Positions 42,784 to 50,851 of a stretch of 64,000 nucleotides of DNA are shown here, one piece after another. Position 1 is the stretch's first letter. Each line of letters begins with the position of its first letter. A program made the translations under genes and the position numbers. The notes beneath the pieces are model-generated. The model had not been told where the DNA came from. It did no database searches and saw only the letters and a program-made list of their open reading frames with translations. The stretch comes from SZUA-430 sp044220975 (GTDB lineage Bacteria > Pseudomonadota > Alphaproteobacteria > Micropepsales > Micropepsaceae), in NCBI GenBank assembly GCA_044220975.1, contig JBGAPZ010000004.1:62001-126000 (forward strand), written 5' to 3'.

Positions 42784-45700
42784 TCAATCTTCAGATGTGC
42801 CTTTGACCGTGGCAGGCGCGAGATAGGTGTAGAACGTCGGCACCACAAAGAGGGTGAAGAGCGTGCCAACGCCCATTCCCATCGCGATAACGATGCCCAT
42901 AGCCTGGCGGGCGGCGGCCCCGGCGCCGGTCGCTAGGATCAGCGGTAGGACGCCCAATACCATGGCAGCAGTCGTCATCAAGATCGGCCGCAGGCGCACG
43001 CTGGCGGCTTCGGAAATCGCGTGGCGGCGGTCGATACCTTCGAGGCGTCGGGCCTTGGCGAATTGCACCATCAAGATGCCGTGCTTGGTGATGAGGCCGA
43101 CGAGTGTGATGAGGCCTACCTGCGTATAGATGTTCAACGTGCCGAAGCCGAGATAAAGTGGGATGAGCGCGCCGAAGATCGAGAGCGGCACGGCCATCAT
43201 GATAATCAGCGGTTCGCGGAAGCTTTCGAACTGCGCGGCAAGCACCAGGTAGATCACGATAACGGCAAGGCCGAAGGCGAGTGCCAGGGTGTTTCCTTCC
43301 TGCCGCGAAAGGCGCGACTCGCCGATGTAGTCTTCGAAGAAGCCCGAGGGCATCACCTCGGCGGCAGCCGCGCGAATGGCGGCGAGTGCTTCGGACGACG
43401 TCACGCCGGGCGCCGGCAACGCAGAGAGCGTTGCGGAATTCAGCTGATTGAACTGTTCGATCGCGACGGGGCCAGCTTGCGTTACGACCTTCGTCACGGC
43501 GGACAAGGGCACCATGCGTCCCGTCACGCCGCGCACGTAGAAGCGTCCGAGGCTGTCAGCGTCGAGCCGGAAGGGATCGTCGACTTGCGGGATCACGTCG
43601 TACGAACGGTTGTCCAGATCGAAGCGCGAGATGCGCGTTTCGCTCAAAAGAACGTTCAACGTCGAGCCGATTTCCGTGATGGCAACTCCGAGTGAGGCCG
43701 CGCGCTCGCGATCGATCTGGACGTGCGCCCGGGGAAGATCGAAGGCCAGCGAATTCTGCACGATGAAGAACTTGCCCGATTGCATCGCCTGAGCCTTGAT
43801 GCGCTCGGCGACCTCGAATACTTGGTCCGAATTGCCGATCGAGCGAATGACGTATTGAACCGGTAAGCCGCCGGTACCTGGCAGCGAGGGGGGACTGAAG
43901 ACCAGCGCCTCAAGCCCCGCGATCTTCGAGAGGCCCCCTTGAATTTGTTGCTGGATTTCGGCCGTGGAGCGCTTGCGCTCGCCCCAGGATTTGAAGCCCC
44001 AGATGGCGATGCCGCGGTTGCCGGCGGCGGACTGGCCGCCACCGCTGAAGCCAACGACCGAGAAGCGGCGGATGGTTTCGGGCACGGGGCCGACGGCTGC
44101 GTCGAACTGGTCCACGTAGTGGGCGGTATATGTCGACGTTGCATAGCGCGGCGCGTTGATGATGGCGAAGAGCGCGCCTTGATCTTCCGGTGGGGAAAGT
44201 TCGCGCCGCGTGTTTTGAAACATGAGGACGAGGGTGCCCAGGATCACGAGGCCCACGACGATAACGACGGGCCTGGAGTCGAGGACCATCGACAGCGCGC
44301 TGCTGTAGCGCTTCGAGAGGCGTTCGAAGATGCGATCGATGCGCGCGACGAGACCGGTCGGGTTCTCTTGATCGTGCGACTTCAGAATGTGGCCGGCCAT
44401 CATCGGCGAAACGGTGACGGCGACGAAACCTGAGATTACCACGGCGCCTGCCAGCGCGAAAGCGAACTCGCGGAAAAGCGACCCGGTCAGACCTTGCGTG
44501 AATCCGATCGGCGCGTACACCGCGGCTAGCGTGACCGTCATCGCGAGAATCGCGGTGAAGATCTCGCGCATGCCTTTGATGGCCGCGTTGAGCGGTTTTT
44601 CGCCGTGCTCGATATGGCGATGAATGTTTTCGACGACCACGATCGCGTCGTCGACCACAAGGCCGATGGCGAGCACCATCGCGAGCATCGTCAGCAAGTT
44701 TATCGAGTAACCGAAGAGGTATAGGAAGAAGCAGACGCCGACCAATGAAAGCGGAATCGTCACGATCGGGATCATCACCGTGCGTGCCGAGCCTAAGAAC
44801 AAGAAGATGACGAGTATGACGATCAGAACCGCTTCGCCGATCGTGTAGAAAACCTCGTTGATCGATGCGCGGATGAAGACCGTCGAATCGAAGAGCACCA
44901 GTGAATTCATGCCGGGTGGAAGCTCGGCGTCGATCAAGGGCAGGATTCGGTGGATGCCGTTCGACGTATCGAGCGGATTGGCGGATGGCGTCGGGAAGAC
45001 CCCGATGAACACGCCGGATCGGCCCTGGAACGAGACTTTGACGGTGTCGTCCTGCGCGCCAAGTTCGACACGCGCGACGTCGCGCAAGCGAACGACCTGA
45101 TCGCCCGAACCTTTGATCGGCAGCGCGCCGAACGTCTCCGGCGTCTTCAAAGTGGTATCGGCTTCGACGGAAACGGCGACGAGTTCGTTTTCGGTCTTGC
45201 CGGGCGAGGCCACGAAGTTCGATGTGCGCACGGCAGCTGCGATGTCGTTTGCTGTTAGGCTTTGGGCTGCCATTCGCACGGGGTCGAGCCAAATGCGCAT
45301 CGCGAAGTTTTGACCGCCCAAGATCTGCGCGTCAGCCACGCCTTCGACCGTCGCCAAGCGCGGCTGGATCACACGGGAGAGGTATTCGGTGATTTCGCGC
45401 GGCTTCATGCGATCGCTCGCGAAAGCGAGGTACATGATCGCGAAATTCTGCCCGGTACCTTTGGTGATGATCGAGTCTTCGGCGTCGGTCGGCAGTAAGC
45501 GGCGCACCTGCTGTGTCTTCGAGATGACTTCGGAGAGCGCCTTGTCCGGGTCCGCGCCAAGGCGCAAACGCACTTGCACGGCGCTTGAGCCCTGTTGGCT
45601 CGTCGCCGTGACGTAGTCGATGTTTTCCGTGCTCGAGACCGCCTTTGCGATCGGCGAGGTGATAAAGCCCTCGATCACGTCGGCGCTTGCGCCCGGATAG

Positions 45701-45849
45701 GCGGTCGCGACCGTGATGACTGTTTCCTCCACCTCAGGATACTGGCGGATCTGCATGCTGGTCATGCCCTGGTAGCCCAGAAGCAAGATCAGCAGACTGA
45801 CGACGATCGAGAGGACCGGCCGCCTGATAAAGAGTTCGGAGAAGTTCAT
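42784..45849 (-). CDS. RND-family efflux pump, inner-membrane component (second system)
   Basis: The 1021-residue pump has the full family architecture, with GLVVDDAIVVVENIHRHIEHGE in helix 4 and an intact C-terminus. It is a distinct paralogue of the pump at 39604 (its start MNFSELFIRRPVLSIVVSLL). Its ATG overlaps the adaptor stop (ATGA), so it is translated from the adaptor transcript. That adaptor is broken, so the pump may be orphaned unless another adaptor serves it. Confidence 0.92.
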   Translation of the reverse strand: MNFSELFIRRPVLSIVVSLLILLLGYQGMTSMQIRQYPEVEETVITVATAYPGASADVIEGFITSPIAKAVSSTENIDYVTATSQQGSSAVQVRLRLGADPDKALSEVISKTQQVRRLLPTDAEDSIITKGTGQNFAIMYLAFASDRMKPREITEYLSRVIQPRLATVEGVADAQILGGQNFAMRIWLDPVRMAAQSLTANDIAAAVRTSNFVASPGKTENELVAVSVEADTTLKTPETFGALPIKGSGDQVVRLRDVARVELGAQDDTVKVSFQGRSGVFIGVFPTPSANPLDTSNGIHRILPLIDAELPPGMNSLVLFDSTVFIRASINEVFYTIGEAVLIVILVIFLFLGSARTVMIPIVTIPLSLVGVCFFLYLFGYSINLLTMLAMVLAIGLVVDDAIVVVENIHRHIEHGEKPLNAAIKGMREIFTAILAMTVTLAAVYAPIGFTQGLTGSLFREFAFALAGAVVISGFVAVTVSPMMAGHILKSHDQENPTGLVARIDRIFERLSKRYSSALSMVLDSRPVVIVVGLVILGTLVLMFQNTRRELSPPEDQGALFAIINAPRYATSTYTAHYVDQFDAAVGPVPETIRRFSVVGFSGGGQSAAGNRGIAIWGFKSWGERKRSTAEIQQQIQGGLSKIAGLEALVFSPPSLPGTGGLPVQYVIRSIGNSDQVFEVAERIKAQAMQSGKFFIVQNSLAFDLPRAHVQIDRERAASLGVAITEIGSTLNVLLSETRISRFDLDNRSYDVIPQVDDPFRLDADSLGRFYVRGVTGRMVPLSAVTKVVTQAGPVAIEQFNQLNSATLSALPAPGVTSSEALAAIRAAAAEVMPSGFFEDYIGESRLSRQEGNTLALAFGLAVIVIYLVLAAQFESFREPLIIMMAVPLSIFGALIPLYLGFGTLNIYTQVGLITLVGLITKHGILMVQFAKARRLEGIDRRHAISEAASVRLRPILMTTAAMVLGVLPLILATGAGAAARQAMGIVIAMGMGVGTLFTLFVVPTFYTYLAPATVKGTSED

Positions 45850-46845
45850 TTTCTTTGCTCCGCCGTCCCCGGCGTTGCGGTTGTCGCGGCGAGTGGCTCT
45901 GCGAATTGCACCGGTGCATTGTTTTGCAAGCGGTTTTGTCCCGCGGAGACGACGACGTCACCGTCCTTCAGGCCTTTGACGACTTCGACGCGGCGGCCGT
46001 CACGCCGGCCGGTTGTGACGAAGACTTGCTTGGCGACGAGCGTTGCTGGGCCTCCCTTGGGCGCCGCAGCCGGTGCGCTCTTCGCAGGTTCGGCTGATTG
46101 CGGCGGCGGCTCGACAGGGCCCACAACGAACACGTAGTCACCGTAGAGGCTTGTCATCACCGCTGTTTGCGGCAACGAAATCACATGGGGCTCAGTGGGT
46201 AAGTCCACGCGCACAGCGACGAATTGGCCAGGCCGGATTTCGCCGCCAGCATTGTCGACCTCTGCCTGAACGGCGACGAGACGCGAGCCGGGATCGGCTT
46301 TCGGATCGATACCGACGATGTTCCCTGCGAACCGCAGGTCGCTTTTCTCGGCCCCAAAGCGCACGGGCTGATTGGCTTTCAGCGCTACTGCGGTTTGCTC
46401 CGGAATAGTGAAGTCGACTTTCATGCGGTCGAGATTCTGCAGGGTGACGAGGATCGTTCCTTCGTTGACGTATTGGCCAACGTCGACGCGGGCGATGCCG
46501 AGCGTGCCGCCAAACGGCGCTTCGATGGCCTTGTAGTCGATAAGCGCTTTGGCCTTCTCGCGCGCCGACTTCGCGACGCCGAGTTGCATTTGCGCGGTGT
46601 CGAGGCTCGCCTGCGAGACGAAGCCCTTTCGCTATATCCGCACCTTGCGTCGCGCGAGCGGTGCCGACGGCCTCTATCCCCGGGGACCACTGGCCGGCCC
46701 TTACGGTCACCGTCTCAACAGCCGTCGGCGGCGGCTGCATGAAGCCGTGACCACCGCCAAAGAACATCCCTAGGAAACTGAACGCAATAAGTCCGGCGCA
46801 CAGAACGCCAATCGCGATTGCGGCAATGATTACGCGCCTATTCAT
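45846..46845 (-). pseudogene. RND adaptor gene disrupted by internal deletion and frameshift
   Basis: From the ATG at 46845 (AAGGAG upstream) the frame encodes a signal/membrane helix and VEAVGTARATQGADIA, as expected of an adaptor. After about 46630 the sequence continues in another frame with KGFVSQASLDTAQMQL and reads through intact to 45846. The first frame runs into unrelated residues, and a stop (TAG) stands just upstream in the second. Compared with the paralogue at 38495, about 55-60 residues of the first lipoyl half and hairpin are missing between the two parts. The gene is therefore probably non-functional, with the downstream half still open. Confidence 0.8.
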
Positions 46846-46932
46846 CGCGTTGATACTCCTTAGCCCCATCACCCGCAGATTAACGTGAGATAGCCATGAA
46901 ACCAGCGAAGCTAGCGGTAGTTGTCAAGTTTC

Positions 46933-46956
46933 AGTATACCGTCTGGACGGTATACT
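46933..46956. promoter_or_regulatory. 24-bp perfect palindromic operator for the TetR regulator
   Basis: AGTATACCGTC-TG-GACGGTATACT is written here as two halves with a 2-base centre: half-site 46933-46943 and its exact inverse 46946-46956. It lies 24 bp before the TetR start and 88 bp before the efflux adaptor start, between divergent genes. TetR-type autoregulation with repression of the adaptor is the natural reading. Confidence 0.75.
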
Positions 46957-46980
46957 ACATTCGAGACTGAAGGACGGTGA

Positions 46981-47541
46981 ATGGCCAAGAAAAGGCACAA
47001 TTCGCGTGAGGCTATTCTCGACGCTGCCGAGGAATTGGCCTCGGAGGTCGGGGCTAACCATATGTCGCTTGATGCTGTTGCCGCGCGCGCGGGCCTGAGC
47101 AAGGGCGGAGTGCTTTATCAATTCCCGTCCAAGGTTGCACTTTTGCAAGGGATGCTTGAGCGCTATGTCCAGCGGCTCGAGGCGTCGCCAAAGCGCGCGC
47201 GCGAACGCAGTGGCCACAAATCCGAGGCCAATCGTCTGTTGCGAGCTCGCCTTGCTTCGCGAGTAGACAAGGACATTGCCAAACAGCGCCGAGGCTCGTT
47301 CGGCATGATCGCCGCTATCGCCGAACGCCCCAATCTGCTGGATCCGATCCGTGGGGCGCACAAACGCATTTGGCAGCGGCTCAACGAGTCTAGCAAGGAT
47401 CCGGAACTCGCGTTGCTGACGTGGTTCGCGCTCGAGGGTCTCTTATTTGTCGAGCTCTTCGGCACCAGCCCGCTCTCGAAGGCTGAACGCGGAAAATTTC
47501 TCAAGCGGTTGGAAGCGATCGCCGCGAAGAGTTCGAGTTAA
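46981..47541 (+). CDS. TetR/AcrR-family regulator of the second RND system
   Basis: The 186-residue protein has a helix-turn-helix (residues 9-55; EAILDAAEELASEVGANHMS, then SKGGVLYQFPSKVALLQG) and a TetR C-terminal domain of the TetR_C_37-like type (LLTWFALEGLLFVELFG). It is divergent from the broken adaptor. It probably binds the palindrome at 46933-46956 and senses a pump substrate. Confidence 0.9.
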   Translation: MAKKRHNSREAILDAAEELASEVGANHMSLDAVAARAGLSKGGVLYQFPSKVALLQGMLERYVQRLEASPKRARERSGHKSEANRLLRARLASRVDKDIAKQRRGSFGMIAAIAERPNLLDPIRGAHKRIWQRLNESSKDPELALLTWFALEGLLFVELFGTSPLSKAERGKFLKRLEAIAAKSSS

Positions 47542-47545
47542 CCCT

Positions 47546-48223
47546 TCACGTTCCCGTCATGGGCAGTTCAGTCGGCGTAGGTGCCGGGCGATGGATGAAG
47601 GTCAGCTTGTCGGGGCCGACGACACCGCCTGATACGATCATTGCCATCGCTTGATCGGCGGTCATGTCCACCGGAATGACTTTTTCGGTGGGCACGATTT
47701 CCAGATAGCCGGAGGTCGGGTTCGGGGCCGTCGGCACGAAGACAGCGGTGAGTTCGCGACCTGTCGTTGTTTCGGTAAATGTGCGCATGGCGAATCCGAT
47801 CGCGCGCATGTCCGCGTTTGGGAAGTCGATCAGAACGACACGCTGGACGTTTTCGGCCTTGGGCTGAAGAGCGGCGACCACTTTCTTCGTCGAGGAATAG
47901 ATCATGTGCACAAACGGCACGCGTTCGAGCAGCCCTTCGAACCCACCCAGAAGCTGTTGGCCGATGACGCGGGCTGCGAGCGAACCCACGAGGTAGATCA
48001 CGAAAAGTGCGAATGCTGTCCCAACGACATATAGAAACAGCGGACTTGTTAGGACCTCGGCAATCGTCTTCGGCAAAAGCGGTTCCACCTGACCCGTCAC
48101 CCAGGCGGCCCAAGGGCTGCCGAAATACGACAGCGCGTCGAGAATGAGCTTCAACACAAACCAGACCGCCGCCAGCGGCAGCAGCGTCAAAACGCCTGCA
48201 ATCAAGTTTTGTTGGATATTCAA
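47546..48223 (-). CDS. DUF502-family membrane protein
   Basis: The 225-residue protein has two N-terminal membrane helices (about 8-30 and 62-85) and the DUF502 conserved blocks (LLERVPFVHMIYSSTKKVVAAL, then VFVPTAPNPTSGYLEIVP). I place the start at a TTG at 48223 because GGAGA lies 8 bases upstream and homologues begin with the membrane helix. The frame continues upstream without sense. The function is unknown. Confidence 0.82.
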   Translation of the reverse strand: MNIQQNLIAGVLTLLPLAAVWFVLKLILDALSYFGSPWAAWVTGQVEPLLPKTIAEVLTSPLFLYVVGTAFALFVIYLVGSLAARVIGQQLLGGFEGLLERVPFVHMIYSSTKKVVAALQPKAENVQRVVLIDFPNADMRAIGFAMRTFTETTTGRELTAVFVPTAPNPTSGYLEIVPTEKVIPVDMTADQAMAMIVSGGVVGPDKLTFIHRPAPTPTELPMTGT

Positions 48224-48417
48224 TGGCGGCGTCTCCGGCCAAATCGCCTCGACGTCAAGAGTACCCGCTGAGTCGGGTGGAAAACAACAAACCCAGCGAA
48301 CACGCCAGGCGTGGGTCCTCGAAATCCCAAGGCGCAACAGCTTGTGGTGGCCCTTTCGCGACCGGAAGCGGATCGTGTAGGTTCGCGGCCGGACAAAAAA
48401 GTGCTCTTGGGTTTGTC

Positions 48418-49518
48418 ATGACATTGCGTGAATCAGCCTTGGCGGTTGTTGCGGGCGTTACGTTGGTGTTCGTCCAATTCGTGCCTGCGTCGGCGCAGCC
48501 CGCGGACCTGTGGACAGTTTCGAACGTCACGGTCGATGCAACCGGCGCAAGTCCTTCGGCGGCGAAGGAAGCAGCGCTCTCGAAGGGGCGGCAGCGGGCG
48601 TGGACTGAGGTGTTCCGCCGGGTCACCCCGTCGACCCAGTGGCAGGCGCAACCGCCGATTACCGACGCCGAGTTGGAGCCGATGGTTAAAAGCTTCGACA
48701 TCGCCAACGAGAAGCATTCGAGCACGCGGTATCTGGCGAGCGTGACCTATGTGTTCAATCCTTCGGCCGTGCGCACTGCGTTGCGCAAGAGTGGGACGCA
48801 GTTCAGCGAGTCGACGGCCAAGCCGGTGCTGGTGGTGGCACTTAGCGGTTCGGCGTGGGCGCCCGACTCCGCTTGGGGCAAGGCTTGGTTGGCGCAATCG
48901 CAACGGGGCCGGCTTGTACCGGTGACGGTGCCCCGTGGCGACGACCAGGACCGGGCAGCTTTGGCCACGGTTTCAACAGCTGCGGATTGGGCGATGGTAA
49001 AGCCGCTTGCCGACCGTTACGGCGCGAGTTCTGTGCTGGTGGCGACGGCCGGCAAGAGCGGTACCGGGATCGGCGTCAACCTTGCGCACATCAAGCCTGA
49101 CGGGCGGACCGCCAAGAACGGGACCTACGCGCCGCAGGGTGCGGAGGACGAGTTCGCACTTGCGAACCGGGCCGCGGGTACGATTGCGGACAGTCTGCAG
49201 GAGGACTGGAAGCGCACCACGTCGGTCGACTACGGGCAGCAGGCCTCGTTGAGCGTCGGTATTGCCTTCAATAGCTTGGCCGAATGGGTCGCCACGAAGC
49301 GCAGTCTCGAAAGCGTCAAGCTGATCCAGGTTTTGGCGGTCGAAGAGTTGAATATGCGCAACGCTCGCGTCCGTCTCGATTACGTCGGCAAAACAGATCA
49401 GTTGCAAACCGCGCTGTCGCAGACCAATTTGTATTTGATTTCCGATGCGCAAGGTAACTGGACGCTGAGCCGAAATGCCGGAGCAACAGCCGCAAATCCC
49501 GGCTCGGTGGTTCCTTAA
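48418..49518 (+). CDS. DUF2066-domain exported protein
   Basis: The 366-residue protein has a signal peptide (residues 1-27, cleavage after ASA) and a DUF2066 domain (about 30-260) including YGASSVLVATAGKSG. This family precedes CDP-alcohol transferase and Hda genes in many Rhodospirillales. The function is unknown. The final 44 bases overlap the next gene in another frame. Confidence 0.85.
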   Translation: MTLRESALAVVAGVTLVFVQFVPASAQPADLWTVSNVTVDATGASPSAAKEAALSKGRQRAWTEVFRRVTPSTQWQAQPPITDAELEPMVKSFDIANEKHSSTRYLASVTYVFNPSAVRTALRKSGTQFSESTAKPVLVVALSGSAWAPDSAWGKAWLAQSQRGRLVPVTVPRGDDQDRAALATVSTAADWAMVKPLADRYGASSVLVATAGKSGTGIGVNLAHIKPDGRTAKNGTYAPQGAEDEFALANRAAGTIADSLQEDWKRTTSVDYGQQASLSVGIAFNSLAEWVATKRSLESVKLIQVLAVEELNMRNARVRLDYVGKTDQLQTALSQTNLYLISDAQGNWTLSRNAGATAANPGSVVP

Positions 49519-50089
49519 GCCATCCCGCTATGGCCTGACGCCTGCGAACGGCGTCACGGCTATTCGATTGGTGTTGGTGCCCTTTATTGCGATTGCGCTC
49601 TTGGATGCACGCTATGCGCATGCATTCTGGATGACTGCCATCGCGGCTGCGTCGGACGCCGTAGACGGCTATGTCGCGCGCGCATTCGGGCACAAGTCGC
49701 GGCTTGGGGCCTATCTCGATCCGGCCGCGGACAAACTCTTGATCCTCACGCTGTTCGGCATCCTAGCGTATCAGCATGAGTTGCCGTTGTGGCTGATGGG
49801 GCTCGTGGTGGCGCGTGACATCGCCATCGTAGCGACGGTCGCCGTCTTCACGCGGATGAAGAAAGCGGATCTGCGGATGCAGCCGCTGTTCGTGAGCAAG
49901 CTCACCACGTTTGCGCAGATCGCTCTCGTGATCGCGACGCTCGCCGATCTGGCGTTTGCGTTCGGCTGGGGCGATCTCAGGATGGGGCTCGTTTGGGCCG
50001 TCGTGGTGTTCACCCTCGCGTCGTGGGTGGCCTATTTCTTCGAGGGCTTGCGTGCGTTGCGGACAGTTGAGGCAGCGCCCGGCGCGTGA
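49475..50089 (+). CDS. CDP-alcohol phosphatidyltransferase family protein
   Basis: The 204-residue membrane enzyme has the catalytic motif D-x2-DG-x2-AR-x8-G-x3-D-x3-D, seen in SDAVDGYVARAFGHKSRLG and YLDPAADK, and five to six membrane helices. It transfers a phosphatidyl group from CDP-diacylglycerol to an alcohol such as glycerol-3-phosphate. The acceptor cannot be read. It overlaps the DUF2066 gene by 44 bp and is 13 bp from Hda. Confidence 0.88.
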   Translation: MPEQQPQIPARWFLKPSRYGLTPANGVTAIRLVLVPFIAIALLDARYAHAFWMTAIAAASDAVDGYVARAFGHKSRLGAYLDPAADKLLILTLFGILAYQHELPLWLMGLVVARDIAIVATVAVFTRMKKADLRMQPLFVSKLTTFAQIALVIATLADLAFAFGWGDLRMGLVWAVVVFTLASWVAYFFEGLRALRTVEAAPGA

Positions 50090-50102
50090 AGAAATCATCC
50101 TG

Positions 50103-50792
50103 ATGACGCAGTCTTCTTCGCAGATCCCGTTTCCGTTTGAAGAGCGGCGCAGTTTTGCGCGCGAGGATTTTGTGCCTGGTGCGACGAATGAGGTCGCGCT
50201 CGCGTACGTCAACGATTGGCCCGCGTGGCCGCAGCGCGTGTGCGCCTTGTGGGGCGCGACGGGGAGCGGGAAGACGCACTTGGCGCAAATTTGGCGGGTG
50301 CAGGCGGATGCGATTGAGCTTCGGGAGTTGACGCGTGAAGTCGTTGCGGGCCTTGCACCCGGCGGTGCGTTCTTGCTCGATGATGCCGATCGCTGTGAAA
50401 GCGATGCCGCGCTTTTTCACCTCATCAACTTCGTCAACCAGACCTCCGGTTGGCTCCTCATGACGGGGCAAGAGGCGCCGCAGCGGTGGGTGACCACGGT
50501 CCCCGATCTTCACTCCCGGTTAACTGCTGTGCCCGGGGCGCTTCTTGAGGCGCCGGACGAGGCCTTGATTGCGCGGGTTTTGCTCAAGCTTTTCGCGGAC
50601 CGGCAACTTAAGCTTCCCGAAGCCCTAATCGACTATCTTGCACCCAGGCTTAGGCGCTCGTTTGCCGAGGCGGAACGGATCGTCGTTCTGATCGACACGC
50701 TGGCGCTGCAACAAAAACGCAATATTTCCGTTGAGATCGGCGTGCAGGCTTTGCGCCATCTCGAAGCCGAGCGTTCGGCTGACAACGGATAG
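50103..50792 (+). CDS. hda: DnaA-homologue regulatory protein Hda
   Basis: The 229-residue protein has a P-loop (GATGSGKTH, about residues 58-66) and a Walker B (FLLDDAD), like the DnaA ATPase. It lacks the DnaA domain IV DNA-binding helix-turn-helix. The N-terminus QIPFPF is the beta-clamp binding motif of Hda. Hda stimulates ATP hydrolysis by DnaA after initiation. The ATG at 50103 places this clamp motif near the N-terminus. Confidence 0.93.
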   Translation: MTQSSSQIPFPFEERRSFAREDFVPGATNEVALAYVNDWPAWPQRVCALWGATGSGKTHLAQIWRVQADAIELRELTREVVAGLAPGGAFLLDDADRCESDAALFHLINFVNQTSGWLLMTGQEAPQRWVTTVPDLHSRLTAVPGALLEAPDEALIARVLLKLFADRQLKLPEALIDYLAPRLRRSFAEAERIVVLIDTLALQQKRNISVEIGVQALRHLEAERSADNG

Positions 50793-50851
50793 GGCTATGG
50801 TCTAGGGTTCGCGCCGGCTTTGGGGAAGCCAGCGTTTGTCTGGGTAGTTTG

